Shown here piece by piece: positions 7,274 to 14,419 of a DNA stretch of 14,948 nt. The translations under genes and the position numbers were made by a program. Source of the stretch: JAYZBC01 sp036339375 (GTDB taxonomy: Bacteria; Pseudomonadota; Alphaproteobacteria; MPNO01; UBA2964). Numbering within the stretch: position 1 is the stretch's first letter; each line of letters opens with the position of its first letter. The DNA lies in NCBI GenBank assembly GCA_036339375.1, contig JAYZBC010000052.1:1-14948 (forward strand), read 5' to 3'. The notes beneath the pieces are model-generated. The model saw nothing but the letters and a program-made list of their open reading frames with translations, did not search any database and was not told the DNA's origin.

Positions 7274-8101
7274 CTAATGTGGCCAGGGATCGTTGCGGAC
7301 TTGGTAACTCATAAAAATATCCTGGACAGTATCCCTGTGTCCCTTTTTAAAAGCCCGCTTGTTTGTTGTAGCGTCCCAGACCCTGACAAAAAATACGCAG
7401 CTTCGTTCCCTCACCACCTTATTCTGGCCAGCTTTCTTCAAAGGAATAAAAGCTCGACGAAATTCCGGAAAAGAAATTTGTCTGTTTAGGACACTACGAT
7501 CAAAATTTAACCGTTCTTTTTGTCTGCCGTATACTTCGGTGGGAGCCGGAATATCCTTTACGAAAGCACCATTATTGAAAATACGAACATTAAAAATATA
7601 AAGTGGTTTTTCTCTATATTTTCTATTTTTCTTCAATGTTTTTTTAAACCAACAAGGCGTAACCCGTCCCTCTCGGATTTCTGCTTCTTGTTCTATATTT
7701 CTTAATTTCCGGTTTAGGGAAGTTAGTTTCGATTTTAATAAGCGATTAGCCTCATTAATTTCATTTATAGATTTTTTCAGTTTTTTATAGTGTATAATTG
7801 TTTTGCTAAAATCTTTTGGATCGATTTTTGCTTGTTTTGCTACGCTTTTTACTTCTTTTGCAAAGTCTGCTTCAATATTAAGAATTTCTTTTTCTTTATT
7901 TAATTTAATGATTTGGTTGTTTTTTTCTTGCAGGAGTTCCTCGGGATCAATTTTTTCAGGGATCTTTTTAGCATCACGACCGGGGTTAGTGATTGTTTCT
8001 ATTAAATTAATGCCGTCAAATAACAAAAAGGCAACAATGAATAATCCACCCAAAATCAGGGCGAAATTTGACGACTTCGTTCTTCTTCTCCTTCGTGCCA
8101 T
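7274..8101 (-). CDS. Membrane-anchored coiled-coil protein, unknown function
   Basis: 275-residue protein. Residues 2-7 are a run of basic residues, followed by one hydrophobic segment at about 13-34. This predicts a single-pass membrane protein with a short cytoplasmic N terminus and most of the chain outside the cytoplasm. Residues about 54-146 are Lys/Glu/Leu-rich with heptad-like spacing, probably a coiled coil. A TPCW motif at 148-151 marks the change to a C-terminal domain (about 165-265) with alternating hydrophobic residues, likely beta-rich, containing a second Cys at 235. It is the only - strand gene between two + strand enzyme genes and has no obvious operon partner. Its stop lies 56 bp from the end of the methyltransferase gene. 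The upstream region (8102-8335) is a divergent spacer with no clear promoter. I do not recognise the family. A cell-envelope tether or a partner of a proton-channel-type complex could look like this. Confidence 0.75.
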   Translation of the reverse strand: MARRRRRTKSSNFALILGGLFIVAFLLFDGINLIETITNPGRDAKKIPEKIDPEELLQEKNNQIIKLNKEKEILNIEADFAKEVKSVAKQAKIDPKDFSKTIIHYKKLKKSINEINEANRLLKSKLTSLNRKLRNIEQEAEIREGRVTPCWFKKTLKKNRKYREKPLYIFNVRIFNNGAFVKDIPAPTEVYGRQKERLNFDRSVLNRQISFPEFRRAFIPLKKAGQNKVVRERSCVFFVRVWDATTNKRAFKKGHRDTVQDIFMSYQVRNDPWPH

Positions 8102-8325
8102 TTGGTCTTATAGGTCCGTTTCAACTGTTCGGAAATTTGAGCTGCTGCGATCTTGCATGTTGGTGACACCAATCCTGGCAGCCGGCCTGGTATTTAGCTT
8201 AAATGTAATTTTTGATTGTAGCCAGACCCTTTTTCTTTTTTTCCTTAGGGGTCAATGGTAGGGTTTGCTAAACTTACGTTAACGAAATTTTTGACAAAGA
8301 TCTATTCAAAAAGAACAAATTCATT

Positions 8326-8329
8326 GGAG
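8326..8329 (+). promoter_or_regulatory. Ribosome binding site deciding the start at 8336
   Basis: GGAG 6 bases before the ATG at 8336. The frame is open further upstream to an ATG at 8255, but that would add 27 residues with no Shine-Dalgarno sequence before the metal-binding motif, which in this family begins within the first ten residues. Confidence 0.7.
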
Positions 8330-8335
8330 ATAGGA

Positions 8336-9373
8336 ATGCCCATTATTGATTCCGATGCCCATGTTATCGAGTCCAAACGCACTTGGAGCTATCTCGCAGA
8401 AAACGAAAAACATTTTGCGCCATTAGTGCTTGATGTGGAAGACAGAGGTCGTGGAGCGGAAACGGGAGTTGCTGAACAATATTGGTTCAGCGGTAATTTT
8501 ATCCAGACGAAAGACAATGCAGACACAAAATCGATAGATGAAGAGTCCCGGGAAATGGGTAGTGTGAGGGCACGGCTCGAACATATGGATGAACTAAATA
8601 TCGACATTCAAGTGCTTTATCCTACAATTTTTCTCTTCCCTTGCGCTCGAGATGCAGAGCAGCAAGCAGCGCAGTATAGGGCTTACAATAGATGGTTGAG
8701 TGATATCTGGAAGTTGGGTGGTGGACGGTTGCGTTGGGCTGCTTGTGTTCCGACCTTTTCAATGCATTTGGTCAGAGATGAATTAATTTTCGCTAAAGAA
8801 AATGGTGCGTGTAGCGTATTCATAAGGCCTTTTGAATGTGACCGATACGTTGGCGACAGTTACTTCACGCCGTTATTCAAAGTTGCTGAGGAATTGGATT
8901 TAGCCATTACCTTTCATTCTGCTAATGCAAGCTACCAAAATAACATATTTCACGAGGGCCATAATTTTGGGCGTTTTAAACTAGCAATGGTTGCGCAGTT
9001 TCATTGGCTCCTCGAAAATGAACTGCCAAAGAAACACCCTAATATTCGCTGGGCATTTATCGAAGCCGCGGCTTCCTGGATTCCCTATGCCCTGCAAGAC
9101 GTAAGAAGTCGATTGAACCGAAAAGGAAAGAGATTAGCAGAAAATCCACTCAACGATAACAACATCTGGGTAACTGTGGAAACTAGCGATGATATTCCTT
9201 ACGTAATTGAGTGTGTAGGTGATGAAAATCTATTAATAGGGACTGATTATGGTCATACTGATACTTCGGCTCAAATAGAGGCGCTAAATTTGCTGAAGGA
9301 AAATGAAAAAATATATCCAGCAAGTGTTGAAAGAATTCTTGGTGCCAACCCAATCAACTTATATGGATTTTAA
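8336..9373 (+). CDS. Amidohydrolase-2 family metal-dependent hydrolase/decarboxylase
   Basis: 345-residue TIM-barrel enzyme of the amidohydrolase-2 family (relatives: ACMSD, gamma-resorcylate decarboxylase, lactonases). The N-terminal metal motif is IDSDAHVIE with Asp7-x-His9 and Glu12. His194 lies in TFHSA. The late acidic ligand is Asp304 in GTDYGHTD, the standard position of the catalytic Asp. The expected LEHMDELNID segment (81-90) with following VLYPT is present. All key residues appear intact. Cytoplasmic. It could decarboxylate an aromatic or dienoic acid or hydrolyse a C-N or lactone bond. It stands alone on the + strand between two - strand genes. Relatives of this kind are frequently found near LLM monooxygenases and NMT1-type proteins in catabolic clusters, and both are in this window. 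Confidence 0.88.
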   Translation: MPIIDSDAHVIESKRTWSYLAENEKHFAPLVLDVEDRGRGAETGVAEQYWFSGNFIQTKDNADTKSIDEESREMGSVRARLEHMDELNIDIQVLYPTIFLFPCARDAEQQAAQYRAYNRWLSDIWKLGGGRLRWAACVPTFSMHLVRDELIFAKENGACSVFIRPFECDRYVGDSYFTPLFKVAEELDLAITFHSANASYQNNIFHEGHNFGRFKLAMVAQFHWLLENELPKKHPNIRWAFIEAAASWIPYALQDVRSRLNRKGKRLAENPLNDNNIWVTVETSDDIPYVIECVGDENLLIGTDYGHTDTSAQIEALNLLKENEKIYPASVERILGANPINLYGF

Positions 9374-9430
9374 TTTTCCCTGTTAGCCCTCAAATTTTAT
9401 GATGTAGCTAAGTTTCATCCTCGTCCGGTT

Positions 9431-9808
9431 TCAGTTTTCGTTCTCCAAAAAACCTGATAAATTAGGTGGTCTCCACCCTTCTGGCTTTAACACTTTTCCA
9501 TCTTCTCTTTTTATAACTTTACCCGTTTCAGGATTAATTTTCGCTAAATTTGTTTTCAATACTTCCTTCCAAGCGCCTTGAGCATCTGCTCCCATGGAAT
9601 GGATTGCACCAATAGTTACAACGAGTATATCTATTAGGGCGTCAAGTTGCTCAACACGGTCGTTGTTTTCGACCGCTTCGTTAAGCTCACCAACTTCTTC
9701 AGCAATTAGTTTTCTATAAAGAGTATATTGTTCCGGGTTTAACTTACTCCCAGTAGTTTGGTCACACGCTTTCATAAATTTTTCTTGATCGGAAAATGGA
9801 TTGACCAT
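9431..9808 (-). CDS. MazG-like nucleotide pyrophosphohydrolase
   Basis: 125-residue all-alpha NTP pyrophosphatase-type protein (MazG / phosphoribosyl-ATP pyrophosphohydrolase-like). The Mg-binding signature is visible as EEVGE at residues 37-41, followed by E53-x2-D56 and D60 in the next helix. The C-terminal tail with NPETGKV and REDGKVLKPEGW (about 92-112) is characteristic of a subgroup found in proteobacteria and phages. It would hydrolyse (d)NTPs, perhaps non-canonical ones, to monophosphate and pyrophosphate, in house-cleaning. Convergent with the amidohydrolase (57 bp apart). It lies downstream of the LsrF homologue on the same strand with a 107-bp spacer, so co-transcription is possible. 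The Shine-Dalgarno sequence is weak. Confidence 0.85.
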   Translation of the reverse strand: MVNPFSDQEKFMKACDQTTGSKLNPEQYTLYRKLIAEEVGELNEAVENNDRVEQLDALIDILVVTIGAIHSMGADAQGAWKEVLKTNLAKINPETGKVIKREDGKVLKPEGWRPPNLSGFLENEN

Positions 9809-9915
9809 GATAGAAACACCAATTTTTTATGGATAAATAATGACAAAGGAACCAAAGTATAGGGAGTAAAAGAAATTATTTCGAAATTTTTTCAAAAAAT
9901 TAAAAAATCCAAAGC

Positions 9916-10803
9916 TTAATTTTTCTCTTCTGCTTTGATTGTCTCATATAATTCAAGTGCTTGTTTTGGTTTTTCGTTCTTGTGGACAACAGCGGCAACC
10001 GCTTGAATCATGGCTACAGGGGAGTCTGATTGGAAAATATTGCGGCCCATATCAACTCCAGCTGCTCCCTCACTGACAGCCCGATAAGCCATGCTTAGTG
10101 CATCAATTTCTGGTAATTTTTTTCCGCCTGCGATAACGATGGGGACTGGACAAGCAGAAGTTATTTTCTCGAATCCATCTTCAACAAAATAGCTCTTGAC
10201 ATAATGTGCGCCCAATTCTGCAGCGATTCGAGTGGCAAGCAAAAAGTAACGGGTATCGCGAGCCATTTCAGCGCCAACTCCGGTTACAGCCATGGTCGGA
10301 ATTCCATACCGGTTACCGCTATCAATGAGTTGTATGAGGTTCTTAATCGATTGGTGCTCATGGGACGCACCAATATAAATTTGTGTGGTGATAGCCGCTA
10401 CGTTTAAGCGAATTGCATCGTCAATGTCCACAGCGACAGCTTCGTTGGAAAGTTCTTTTAAGATACTCTGGCCACCTGAACAACGGAGCACTACTGGTTT
10501 GGGTGCTGCAGCCGGTATGACAGAGCGGAGCACACCACGTGTACACATTAATACATCTGCATAAGGTATCAGCGGCACGATAGACAGGTCGATGCGTTCC
10601 AGACCCGTTGCAGGTCCCTGGAAATAGCCGTGGTCAAAGGCCAACATAACGGTACGCCCACTTTCTGTATTAAAAATACGGGCTAACCGGTTTTGCATTC
10701 CCCAATCGAGAGCATTCGCACCTTTAACGTGGAAAGGCTTATGGTCTTGCGGAATACCAAGACCAAAATCTTTACCTTCGGTAATATCGTCCTTATCGGC
10801 CAT
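9916..10803 (-). CDS. lsrF: LsrF-type class I aldolase / 3-hydroxy-5-phosphonooxypentane-2,4-dione thiolase
   Basis: 295-residue TIM-barrel class I aldolase-fold protein. Similarity to E. coli LsrF as I remember it is strong along the whole length: the ADKDDI start, GALDWGM-like block at about 29-36, LAFDHGYFQGP at 54-64, VLMCTRG at 84-90 and IVIAGGKKLPE at 222-232. The Schiff-base lysine is Lys203 in YVKSYFVE, the same number as in E. coli. LsrF transfers the acetyl group of phospho-HPD to CoA at the end of AI-2 breakdown. No lsrK, lsrG, lsrR or Lsr transporter is in the window, so a true AI-2 role is uncertain. A related dione thiolase or sugar-phosphate aldolase step is possible. An AGGAA precedes the ATG by about 9-10 bases. 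Divergent from the YciI-like gene across 112 bp. Confidence 0.88.
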   Translation of the reverse strand: MADKDDITEGKDFGLGIPQDHKPFHVKGANALDWGMQNRLARIFNTESGRTVMLAFDHGYFQGPATGLERIDLSIVPLIPYADVLMCTRGVLRSVIPAAAPKPVVLRCSGGQSILKELSNEAVAVDIDDAIRLNVAAITTQIYIGASHEHQSIKNLIQLIDSGNRYGIPTMAVTGVGAEMARDTRYFLLATRIAAELGAHYVKSYFVEDGFEKITSACPVPIVIAGGKKLPEIDALSMAYRAVSEGAAGVDMGRNIFQSDSPVAMIQAVAAVVHKNEKPKQALELYETIKAEEKN

Positions 10804-10915
10804 GTTTTGACATTCCTATTTCAATTCATAAACTGTTAACGTCAAATTAACATAATTCTGTTTATCACTAAACTAAATCTATTAGAATTTTGCTGAATAA
10901 CTCAGGAGACCTCTT

Positions 10916-11197
10916 ATGTATGCAATTATTTGCTTTGACCGTCCTGCATCCGCGGATTTGCGTAATGCTAATCGTGAATTCCACATGGCTCACCTAGAGG
11001 CCAATATTAAAAAAATAATTTTTGCTGGACCATTAAAAGATGAGGAAGGTGTGGCGAGTACAGGAGCGATTTTTATTTTAGATGTAGACAATCGTGAAGA
11101 TGCAGAGGCTTTTGCTAAGGGCGACGCCTTTAATACGGGTGGTGTATACGAGAGTGTCGTAATTCGACCTTTTAGAAAGGTATTTCCAGCAGAGTAG
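10916..11197 (+). CDS. YciI-like family protein
   Basis: 93-residue ferredoxin-like-fold protein of the YciI family, soluble, usually dimeric. Visible features are the N-terminal strand MYAIICFD, a conserved Arg/His region ending in HMAHLE (His23, His26), the GPL turn at 38-40, and KGDAFNTGGVYESV (68-81), the family's GD-x-F segment before the last strand. Family members have been proposed as small hydrolases or isomerase-like enzymes and often accompany degradative genes, but activity is rarely proven. A strong AGGAG at 10904-10908 lies 7 bases before the ATG. It stands divergent to the LsrF homologue and may share regulation with it across the 112-bp spacer. Confidence 0.88.
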   Translation: MYAIICFDRPASADLRNANREFHMAHLEANIKKIIFAGPLKDEEGVASTGAIFILDVDNREDAEAFAKGDAFNTGGVYESVVIRPFRKVFPAE

Positions 11198-11233
11198 AAA
11201 AAACTGTTTAGAAACAGCTTTAAAGGGGTGTTT

Positions 11234-11266
11234 TAGAGGACAAATTTATTACCCTCTATTGTTTTT
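11234..11266 (+). terminator. Weak possible terminator after the YciI-like gene
   Basis: TAGAGG (11234-11239) and CCTCTA (11253-11258) form a perfect 6-bp stem with a 13-base loop, followed by TTGTTTTT. The short stem and long loop make it doubtful. A second imperfect hairpin lies nearer the stop at 11201-11220 but has no T-tract. Confidence 0.25.
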
Positions 11267-11316
11267 AACCTTCATAAAATTTTTCTAAATTCGGGGTGGA
11301 AAATAAATGAAAATAA

Positions 11317-12444
11317 TCAACTGGGTTTTACTCTGATACCCACTTTTTCGAGACGGGGAAGAACCTCCTGTGCCAGGAACGGTAATTCGTCTAAATAATT
11401 AACCATCGATATACCTATGCCACTGAGTCCTGATTTGACTAAATCTACCAACGTGTTCGATACGTAATCTGGGTCACCAACGATTGGCAAGCCACCCATA
11501 CCATTAGCATATTGTGTTCGTTGTTTGTCATATTCCTCCTGCCCAACACTTTCAGGGGAAATGTTTTTTAAGGCTAAAATATCGCGCACCGCATTCCAGT
11601 CAGCACACTCTACCGCAACATATTGGTAATATTCTTCTGCCTCTTTGTTAGTTGGGCGACACGTCACCACCCCAACCGTATAAACGTCTATTCCCTTTCC
11701 GTAGGAAGCAGCTTGCTTTTTGATAGAAGAGACTTTTTTACGGGTTTCTTGGGTAGATGTTCTTGAAGCGGATGTAAAGAAAGCATCACAATTTTTGAGA
11801 GCAAACTCTCTGCCGTTAGGTGAAGCCCCCGCATTCATGATGATAGGCCGTGTACCACCCCATGGTTTGGGTTTTGCACGAATACTTTTATGTTGTAGGT
11901 GTTGCCCAAAAAAATCCCAATCATTTTCTTGGCCCCAAGCACGTTTTACTACTTCTATCCATTCTGCTGCGTATTCGTACCGATTATCGTGATTCCTCTG
12001 CTCTACGCCAAACATATCGAACTCACCTTCATTCCAGCCACAAACAATATTCAGTCCGAAGCGCCCTCCACCTATATGGTCAGCAGTTACCATTTCCTTG
12101 GCCGCCATAAGTGGATTGAAAAGGGGCGCATGTACTGTGCCAAAACAGGTAATTTGATTGGTGGAGGCTAAAAGTCCAGCAGCCCACGTTATTGTTTCTA
12201 GTGTTTCTCCCTGGTAATCCGTATCTCCGCCATAACCTTTCCAACGTCCAATTGGCAACATAAATTCAAGACCAACTTTTTCAGCCATTTTTGCAAGATT
12301 CAGACAGTCTTCCCAGCTTCCTGACCATCGTTCATCAACGAGTGTTACGGCGCGGCCTGATGAACAGTTGGCTCCGAAAAGACCTATCTTCAAAGCATTG
12401 GGGCTTCGCATGGAAATGCGTTGGTCCATGGAAACACTATTCAT
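11317..12444 (-). CDS. RutA-like LLM-class flavin-dependent monooxygenase
   Basis: 375-residue luciferase-like TIM-barrel monooxygenase that uses reduced FMN from a separate reductase. Family marks: GRWKGYGGDTDYQ at about 67-78, GETLETITWAAG at 79-90, GGGRFGLNIVCGW at 125-137 with the following EFDMFG, and NRYEYAAEW at 154-162. The pattern is that of the RutA / SfnG / alkanesulfonate-monooxygenase branch. RutA opens the uracil ring and others cleave C-S bonds. No flavin reductase (RutF-type) is in the window. A good Shine-Dalgarno GGGAGA lies 8 bases before the ATG at 12444, supporting this start over the later Met6 and Met12. It is the last gene of the - strand set with RidA (134 bp upstream) and the alpha/beta hydrolase. 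Substrate unknown: a cyclic amide or imide, or a sulfone, are reasonable guesses. Confidence 0.88.
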   Translation of the reverse strand: MNSVSMDQRISMRSPNALKIGLFGANCSSGRAVTLVDERWSGSWEDCLNLAKMAEKVGLEFMLPIGRWKGYGGDTDYQGETLETITWAAGLLASTNQITCFGTVHAPLFNPLMAAKEMVTADHIGGGRFGLNIVCGWNEGEFDMFGVEQRNHDNRYEYAAEWIEVVKRAWGQENDWDFFGQHLQHKSIRAKPKPWGGTRPIIMNAGASPNGREFALKNCDAFFTSASRTSTQETRKKVSSIKKQAASYGKGIDVYTVGVVTCRPTNKEAEEYYQYVAVECADWNAVRDILALKNISPESVGQEEYDKQRTQYANGMGGLPIVGDPDYVSNTLVDLVKSGLSGIGISMVNYLDELPFLAQEVLPRLEKVGIRVKPS

Positions 12445-12511
12445 AATTTTGGTCTCCCGTAATTTGTTTTATTGAGAATTATTTAACAAAAATGTTTATG
12501 TTTGTTCCAGA

Positions 12512-12517
12512 ATTATA
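12512..12517 (-). promoter_or_regulatory. Perfect TATAAT in the spacer before the LLM gene
   Basis: TATAAT on the - strand, about 68 bp before the LLM start, in the 134-bp spacer after ridA. No good -35 is found at 16-18 bp. It may give the LLM gene its own promoter, but could be chance in AT-rich sequence. Confidence 0.2.
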
Positions 12518-12578
12518 GAGGGACGAATTGAAAATTCTATCGACAAATTTAATTTTCAAAAAATTCTATATCCTCACA

Positions 12579-12977
12579 TCAGTCGTTATTGGGTATGAAA
12601 GCAACTGCCTCAATTTCCACAAGCCAATCCGGATCAACCAAAGCTGCAACAGCCACCTGTGTACTCGCAGGGTAGGGTGGCGAGAACACTTCTGTACGAA
12701 CCTGGTTTATTATATCGCGAAATCGAATGTCAGCCGCAAAGATCGTTATTTTAATTACGTCTTCTAGAGTTCCACCCGCCTCAGCAAGAACTGCGCCAAT
12801 ATTTGCAAAGACCTGCCGTGTCTGACCAGCGACATCCCCCTTTGCCACCGTTTGCCCGTTGGCGTCCCAAGGGATCTGACCGGCAATGTGAATCATTCTC
12901 CCATTTGAAACCTCCCAGCCCGGGCTATAACTTCCTTTGGCCTTTACTGTCGGTGGCTTTAACACTTTTTTAGACAT
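12579..12977 (-). CDS. RidA/YjgF-family protein lacking the catalytic arginine
   Basis: 132-residue member of the RidA/YjgF/UK114 superfamily, which forms trimers. RidA itself hydrolyses reactive enamines and imines. The family frame is clear: IAGQIPWDANG at 31-41, QTRQVFANIGAVLAEAGG at 52-69, and VEIEAVAF at 120-127. The position of the imine-binding Arg (R105 in E. coli, in a PAR motif) is Ser105 here, in PASTQV. This places it with the Rid4-7-type proteins that lack deaminase activity in tests and often sit in catabolic operons with oxygenases. The Shine-Dalgarno box TTACGGGAGA is identical to that of the downstream LLM gene. It lies between the hydrolase (91 bp) and the LLM gene, analogous to RutC in the rut operon. 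Confidence 0.9.
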   Translation of the reverse strand: MSKKVLKPPTVKAKGSYSPGWEVSNGRMIHIAGQIPWDANGQTVAKGDVAGQTRQVFANIGAVLAEAGGTLEDVIKITIFAADIRFRDIINQVRTEVFSPPYPASTQVAVAALVDPDWLVEIEAVAFIPNND

Positions 12978-13068
12978 CGTTTGTTTTTCTCCCGTAAAAA
13001 AAGGTTATATTTATAAAAATATACAAAACAATTTTTGAAACATTAATTTTGTCTTAAAGTCCACAAGT

Positions 13069-14310
13069 TCAATATGGAGTGGCATTCCACTGTCCTCGAC
13101 TATCAATTAGAACCTTTTGGGAAGGCATTGCTCTGCCATTAGCGCGATCAAGGAGCCAGTCGTATACCAGACTGTCACGGCTTTCACCCAGCTCCGCGGA
13201 GGATGCATTGCCCATGCTATGATTGGCATCTTGATAGACCACCAATTGTTTAGGTGCTTCAATGAGATCAAAAAGTTCATAAGTGTGTTGTATGGGCGAA
13301 AGTTGATCAGCCTCGCCAGCGACAATCATGTAGGGGGCTGTAATATCTTTAGCCACGTTTCGGAGGTCAAACTCCTTCCGGAAAACGTCAAACGCGTCTT
13401 CATCCTCATAACCCGCCATAAACATAAACCTTACCTTAAAGGTCGGTGAGGCAGTGTTAAAAATAGTGTCACAGCCAGGTTCTTGGCATACACCGGTACC
13501 ACAATACCCTTTGATTTTATTTTTTAAACTGGCGGCTGCAACGGTACCGTAATAGGTACCAAAACTAGAACCACGGATTATTATGCGTTCGGGATCAATT
13601 TCCGGTCTTTTTCCAAGCCATTCTACAACAGTGTCTGTAGCCTCTGCAAAATTGTCTGATGAAATTGTAATTCCACGATTTCGTGTTTCCCCTTGGCCGG
13701 GACCGTCAAGTGCAAGAACTGCCATATTTCTTGTTAAAGCAGAATCCCCATAAATTGCGACCATGTTTTCTTTGCTACCATCCATACCCCCAATATGGAG
13801 GACACAAGGAAAAGTTCTGTCGTTTGTTGGTTCTGCCGGCAGGTGCAAAAATGCGGACATCGCAGATTTCTGAAAGGGTATGTCCACTCGTTTAACGGGG
13901 TGGGGGGAGTGTTCTATAAACCTGTCATAGGTGTCGATCATTCGACGTTCCCATTCTAAGTCCTCATCGTTGATGTCGAAATAGGGCCACTGCGCGGAGG
14001 CGTAGAGGAGGGATGCTACAAAGTAATTTTCACGGGCAGAAATTATACGGCCCTTATCCTCAAATTGTTTTGCTATATTTTCCCGGCGGCGACCTTCACG
14101 CCCGAATTCCGGCCCAATATCATCAAATTTTTTCATCCTCCCTCCCGCACGGCGAAAGGAAGCAAGTCCTGATGGTCCTCCTCTGCTTCCTTTTCCAGAT
14201 AATCTCCCCTGATCCCATTCAGGACCAATGGTTTTGATGACAGAATCTAGTAACCAACGTTGTTCCCTCCATCGTCTTGTTCTGTTTTCCATGCGTAAGG
14301 TCTTTTCCAT
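13069..14310 (-). CDS. Alpha/beta hydrolase with helical cap (FrsA / dihydroxypseudooxynicotine-hydrolase-like)
   Basis: 413-residue serine hydrolase. Numbered from the ATG at 14310, residues about 85-140 form a helical cap-type N-terminal region. The oxyanion segment HIGGMDGSKE is at 172-181 and the DGPGQGET strand-loop at 202-209. The nucleophile elbow GSSFG is at 247-251 with Ser249. Asp335 is in AGEADQLSP and His364 in DANHSMG, completing the triad. This layout is shared with 2,6-dihydroxypseudooxynicotine hydrolase, a C-C bond hydrolase of nicotine breakdown, and with FrsA-like esterases. I chose the second Met because it follows an AGGGGGG box; the first (14331) has none. The first 80 residues are unusually rich in Arg and Gly. 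It is the first gene of the - strand set with RidA and LLM, so it likely acts on the same substrate or product. C-C, ester or amide cleavage cannot be separated by sequence. Confidence 0.85.
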   Translation of the reverse strand: MEKTLRMENRTRRWREQRWLLDSVIKTIGPEWDQGRLSGKGSRGGPSGLASFRRAGGRMKKFDDIGPEFGREGRRRENIAKQFEDKGRIISARENYFVASLLYASAQWPYFDINDEDLEWERRMIDTYDRFIEHSPHPVKRVDIPFQKSAMSAFLHLPAEPTNDRTFPCVLHIGGMDGSKENMVAIYGDSALTRNMAVLALDGPGQGETRNRGITISSDNFAEATDTVVEWLGKRPEIDPERIIIRGSSFGTYYGTVAAASLKNKIKGYCGTGVCQEPGCDTIFNTASPTFKVRFMFMAGYEDEDAFDVFRKEFDLRNVAKDITAPYMIVAGEADQLSPIQHTYELFDLIEAPKQLVVYQDANHSMGNASSAELGESRDSLVYDWLLDRANGRAMPSQKVLIDSRGQWNATPY

Positions 14311-14313
14311 TTT

Positions 14314-14320
14314 CCCCCCT
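14314..14320 (-). promoter_or_regulatory. Ribosome binding site deciding the hydrolase start at 14310
   Basis: AGGGGGG on the - strand ends 3 bases before the ATG at 14310. The spacing is tight, but the alternative ATG at 14331 has an AT-rich upstream without any purine box. Confidence 0.55.
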
Positions 14321-14345
14321 TTGATTATCATGTTTAACAGTTTGA

Positions 14346-14373
14346 ATTATACAGGATTGCCTCTAAATGTTGT
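14346..14373 (-). promoter_or_regulatory. Candidate promoter of the hydrolase-Rid-LLM set
   Basis: Perfect TATAAT on the - strand (14351 to 14346), preceded at 16 bp by ACAACA (14373-14368), three matches to TTGACA. Transcription would start near 14339, about 30 bp before the chosen ATG. The weak -35 would fit an activator-dependent promoter, with the inverted repeat at 14399-14419 about 25 bp further upstream. Confidence 0.35.
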
Positions 14374-14398
14374 GGCAGGAATATATGTATTTATTTTG

Positions 14399-14419
14399 CA
14401 CTTTAGGGTTCCTAAAGTG
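14399..14419. promoter_or_regulatory. Perfect 9-bp inverted repeat in the divergent spacer (candidate operator)
   Basis: Left arm CACTTTAGG (14399-14407), spacer GTT, right arm CCTAAAGTG (14411-14419). Neither side is followed by a T-tract, so a terminator is unlikely. It lies in the 251-bp spacer between the - strand hydrolase set and the + strand binding-protein gene, the typical place for a shared regulator site. Otherwise this spacer shows only the promoter-like box near 14346 and a GATAAT at 14502-14507 without a good -35. Confidence 0.55.

Noticed and set aside
7803..8261. A 152-codon + strand frame opposite the coiled-coil membrane protein
   Set aside because: It is rich in Phe/Ser/Leu as expected from the complement of a Lys/Glu-rich gene, has no Shine-Dalgarno sequence, and the - strand reading has a sensible membrane and coiled-coil layout.
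8291..8296. TTGACA upstream of the amidohydrolase
   Set aside because: No -10 is found at 16-18 bp and a start there would leave almost no leader before the ribosome binding site.
8255..8335. N-terminal extension of the amidohydrolase
   Set aside because: No ribosome binding site at 8255, and the family metal motif normally begins at the extreme N terminus; GGAG before 8336 decides the start.
9885..9901. Near-perfect 8+1+8 palindrome of A and T near the end of the LsrF gene
   Set aside because: It is composed of A/T runs around one C, expected by chance in this spacer, and would make a very unstable hairpin.
10807..10812. TTGACA in the divergent lsrF-yciI spacer
   Set aside because: The nearest -10-like box on that strand is only 14 bp away (CATAAA), too close for a normal promoter.
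5053..13000. A kynurenine-type pathway, suggested by a formamidase-like hydrolase, an ACMSD-related amidohydrolase and a RidA-family protein
   Set aside because: No kynurenine monooxygenase, kynureninase or 3-hydroxyanthranilate dioxygenase is present. The three proteins belong to broad families, are on different strands, and the Rid protein lacks the catalytic Arg.
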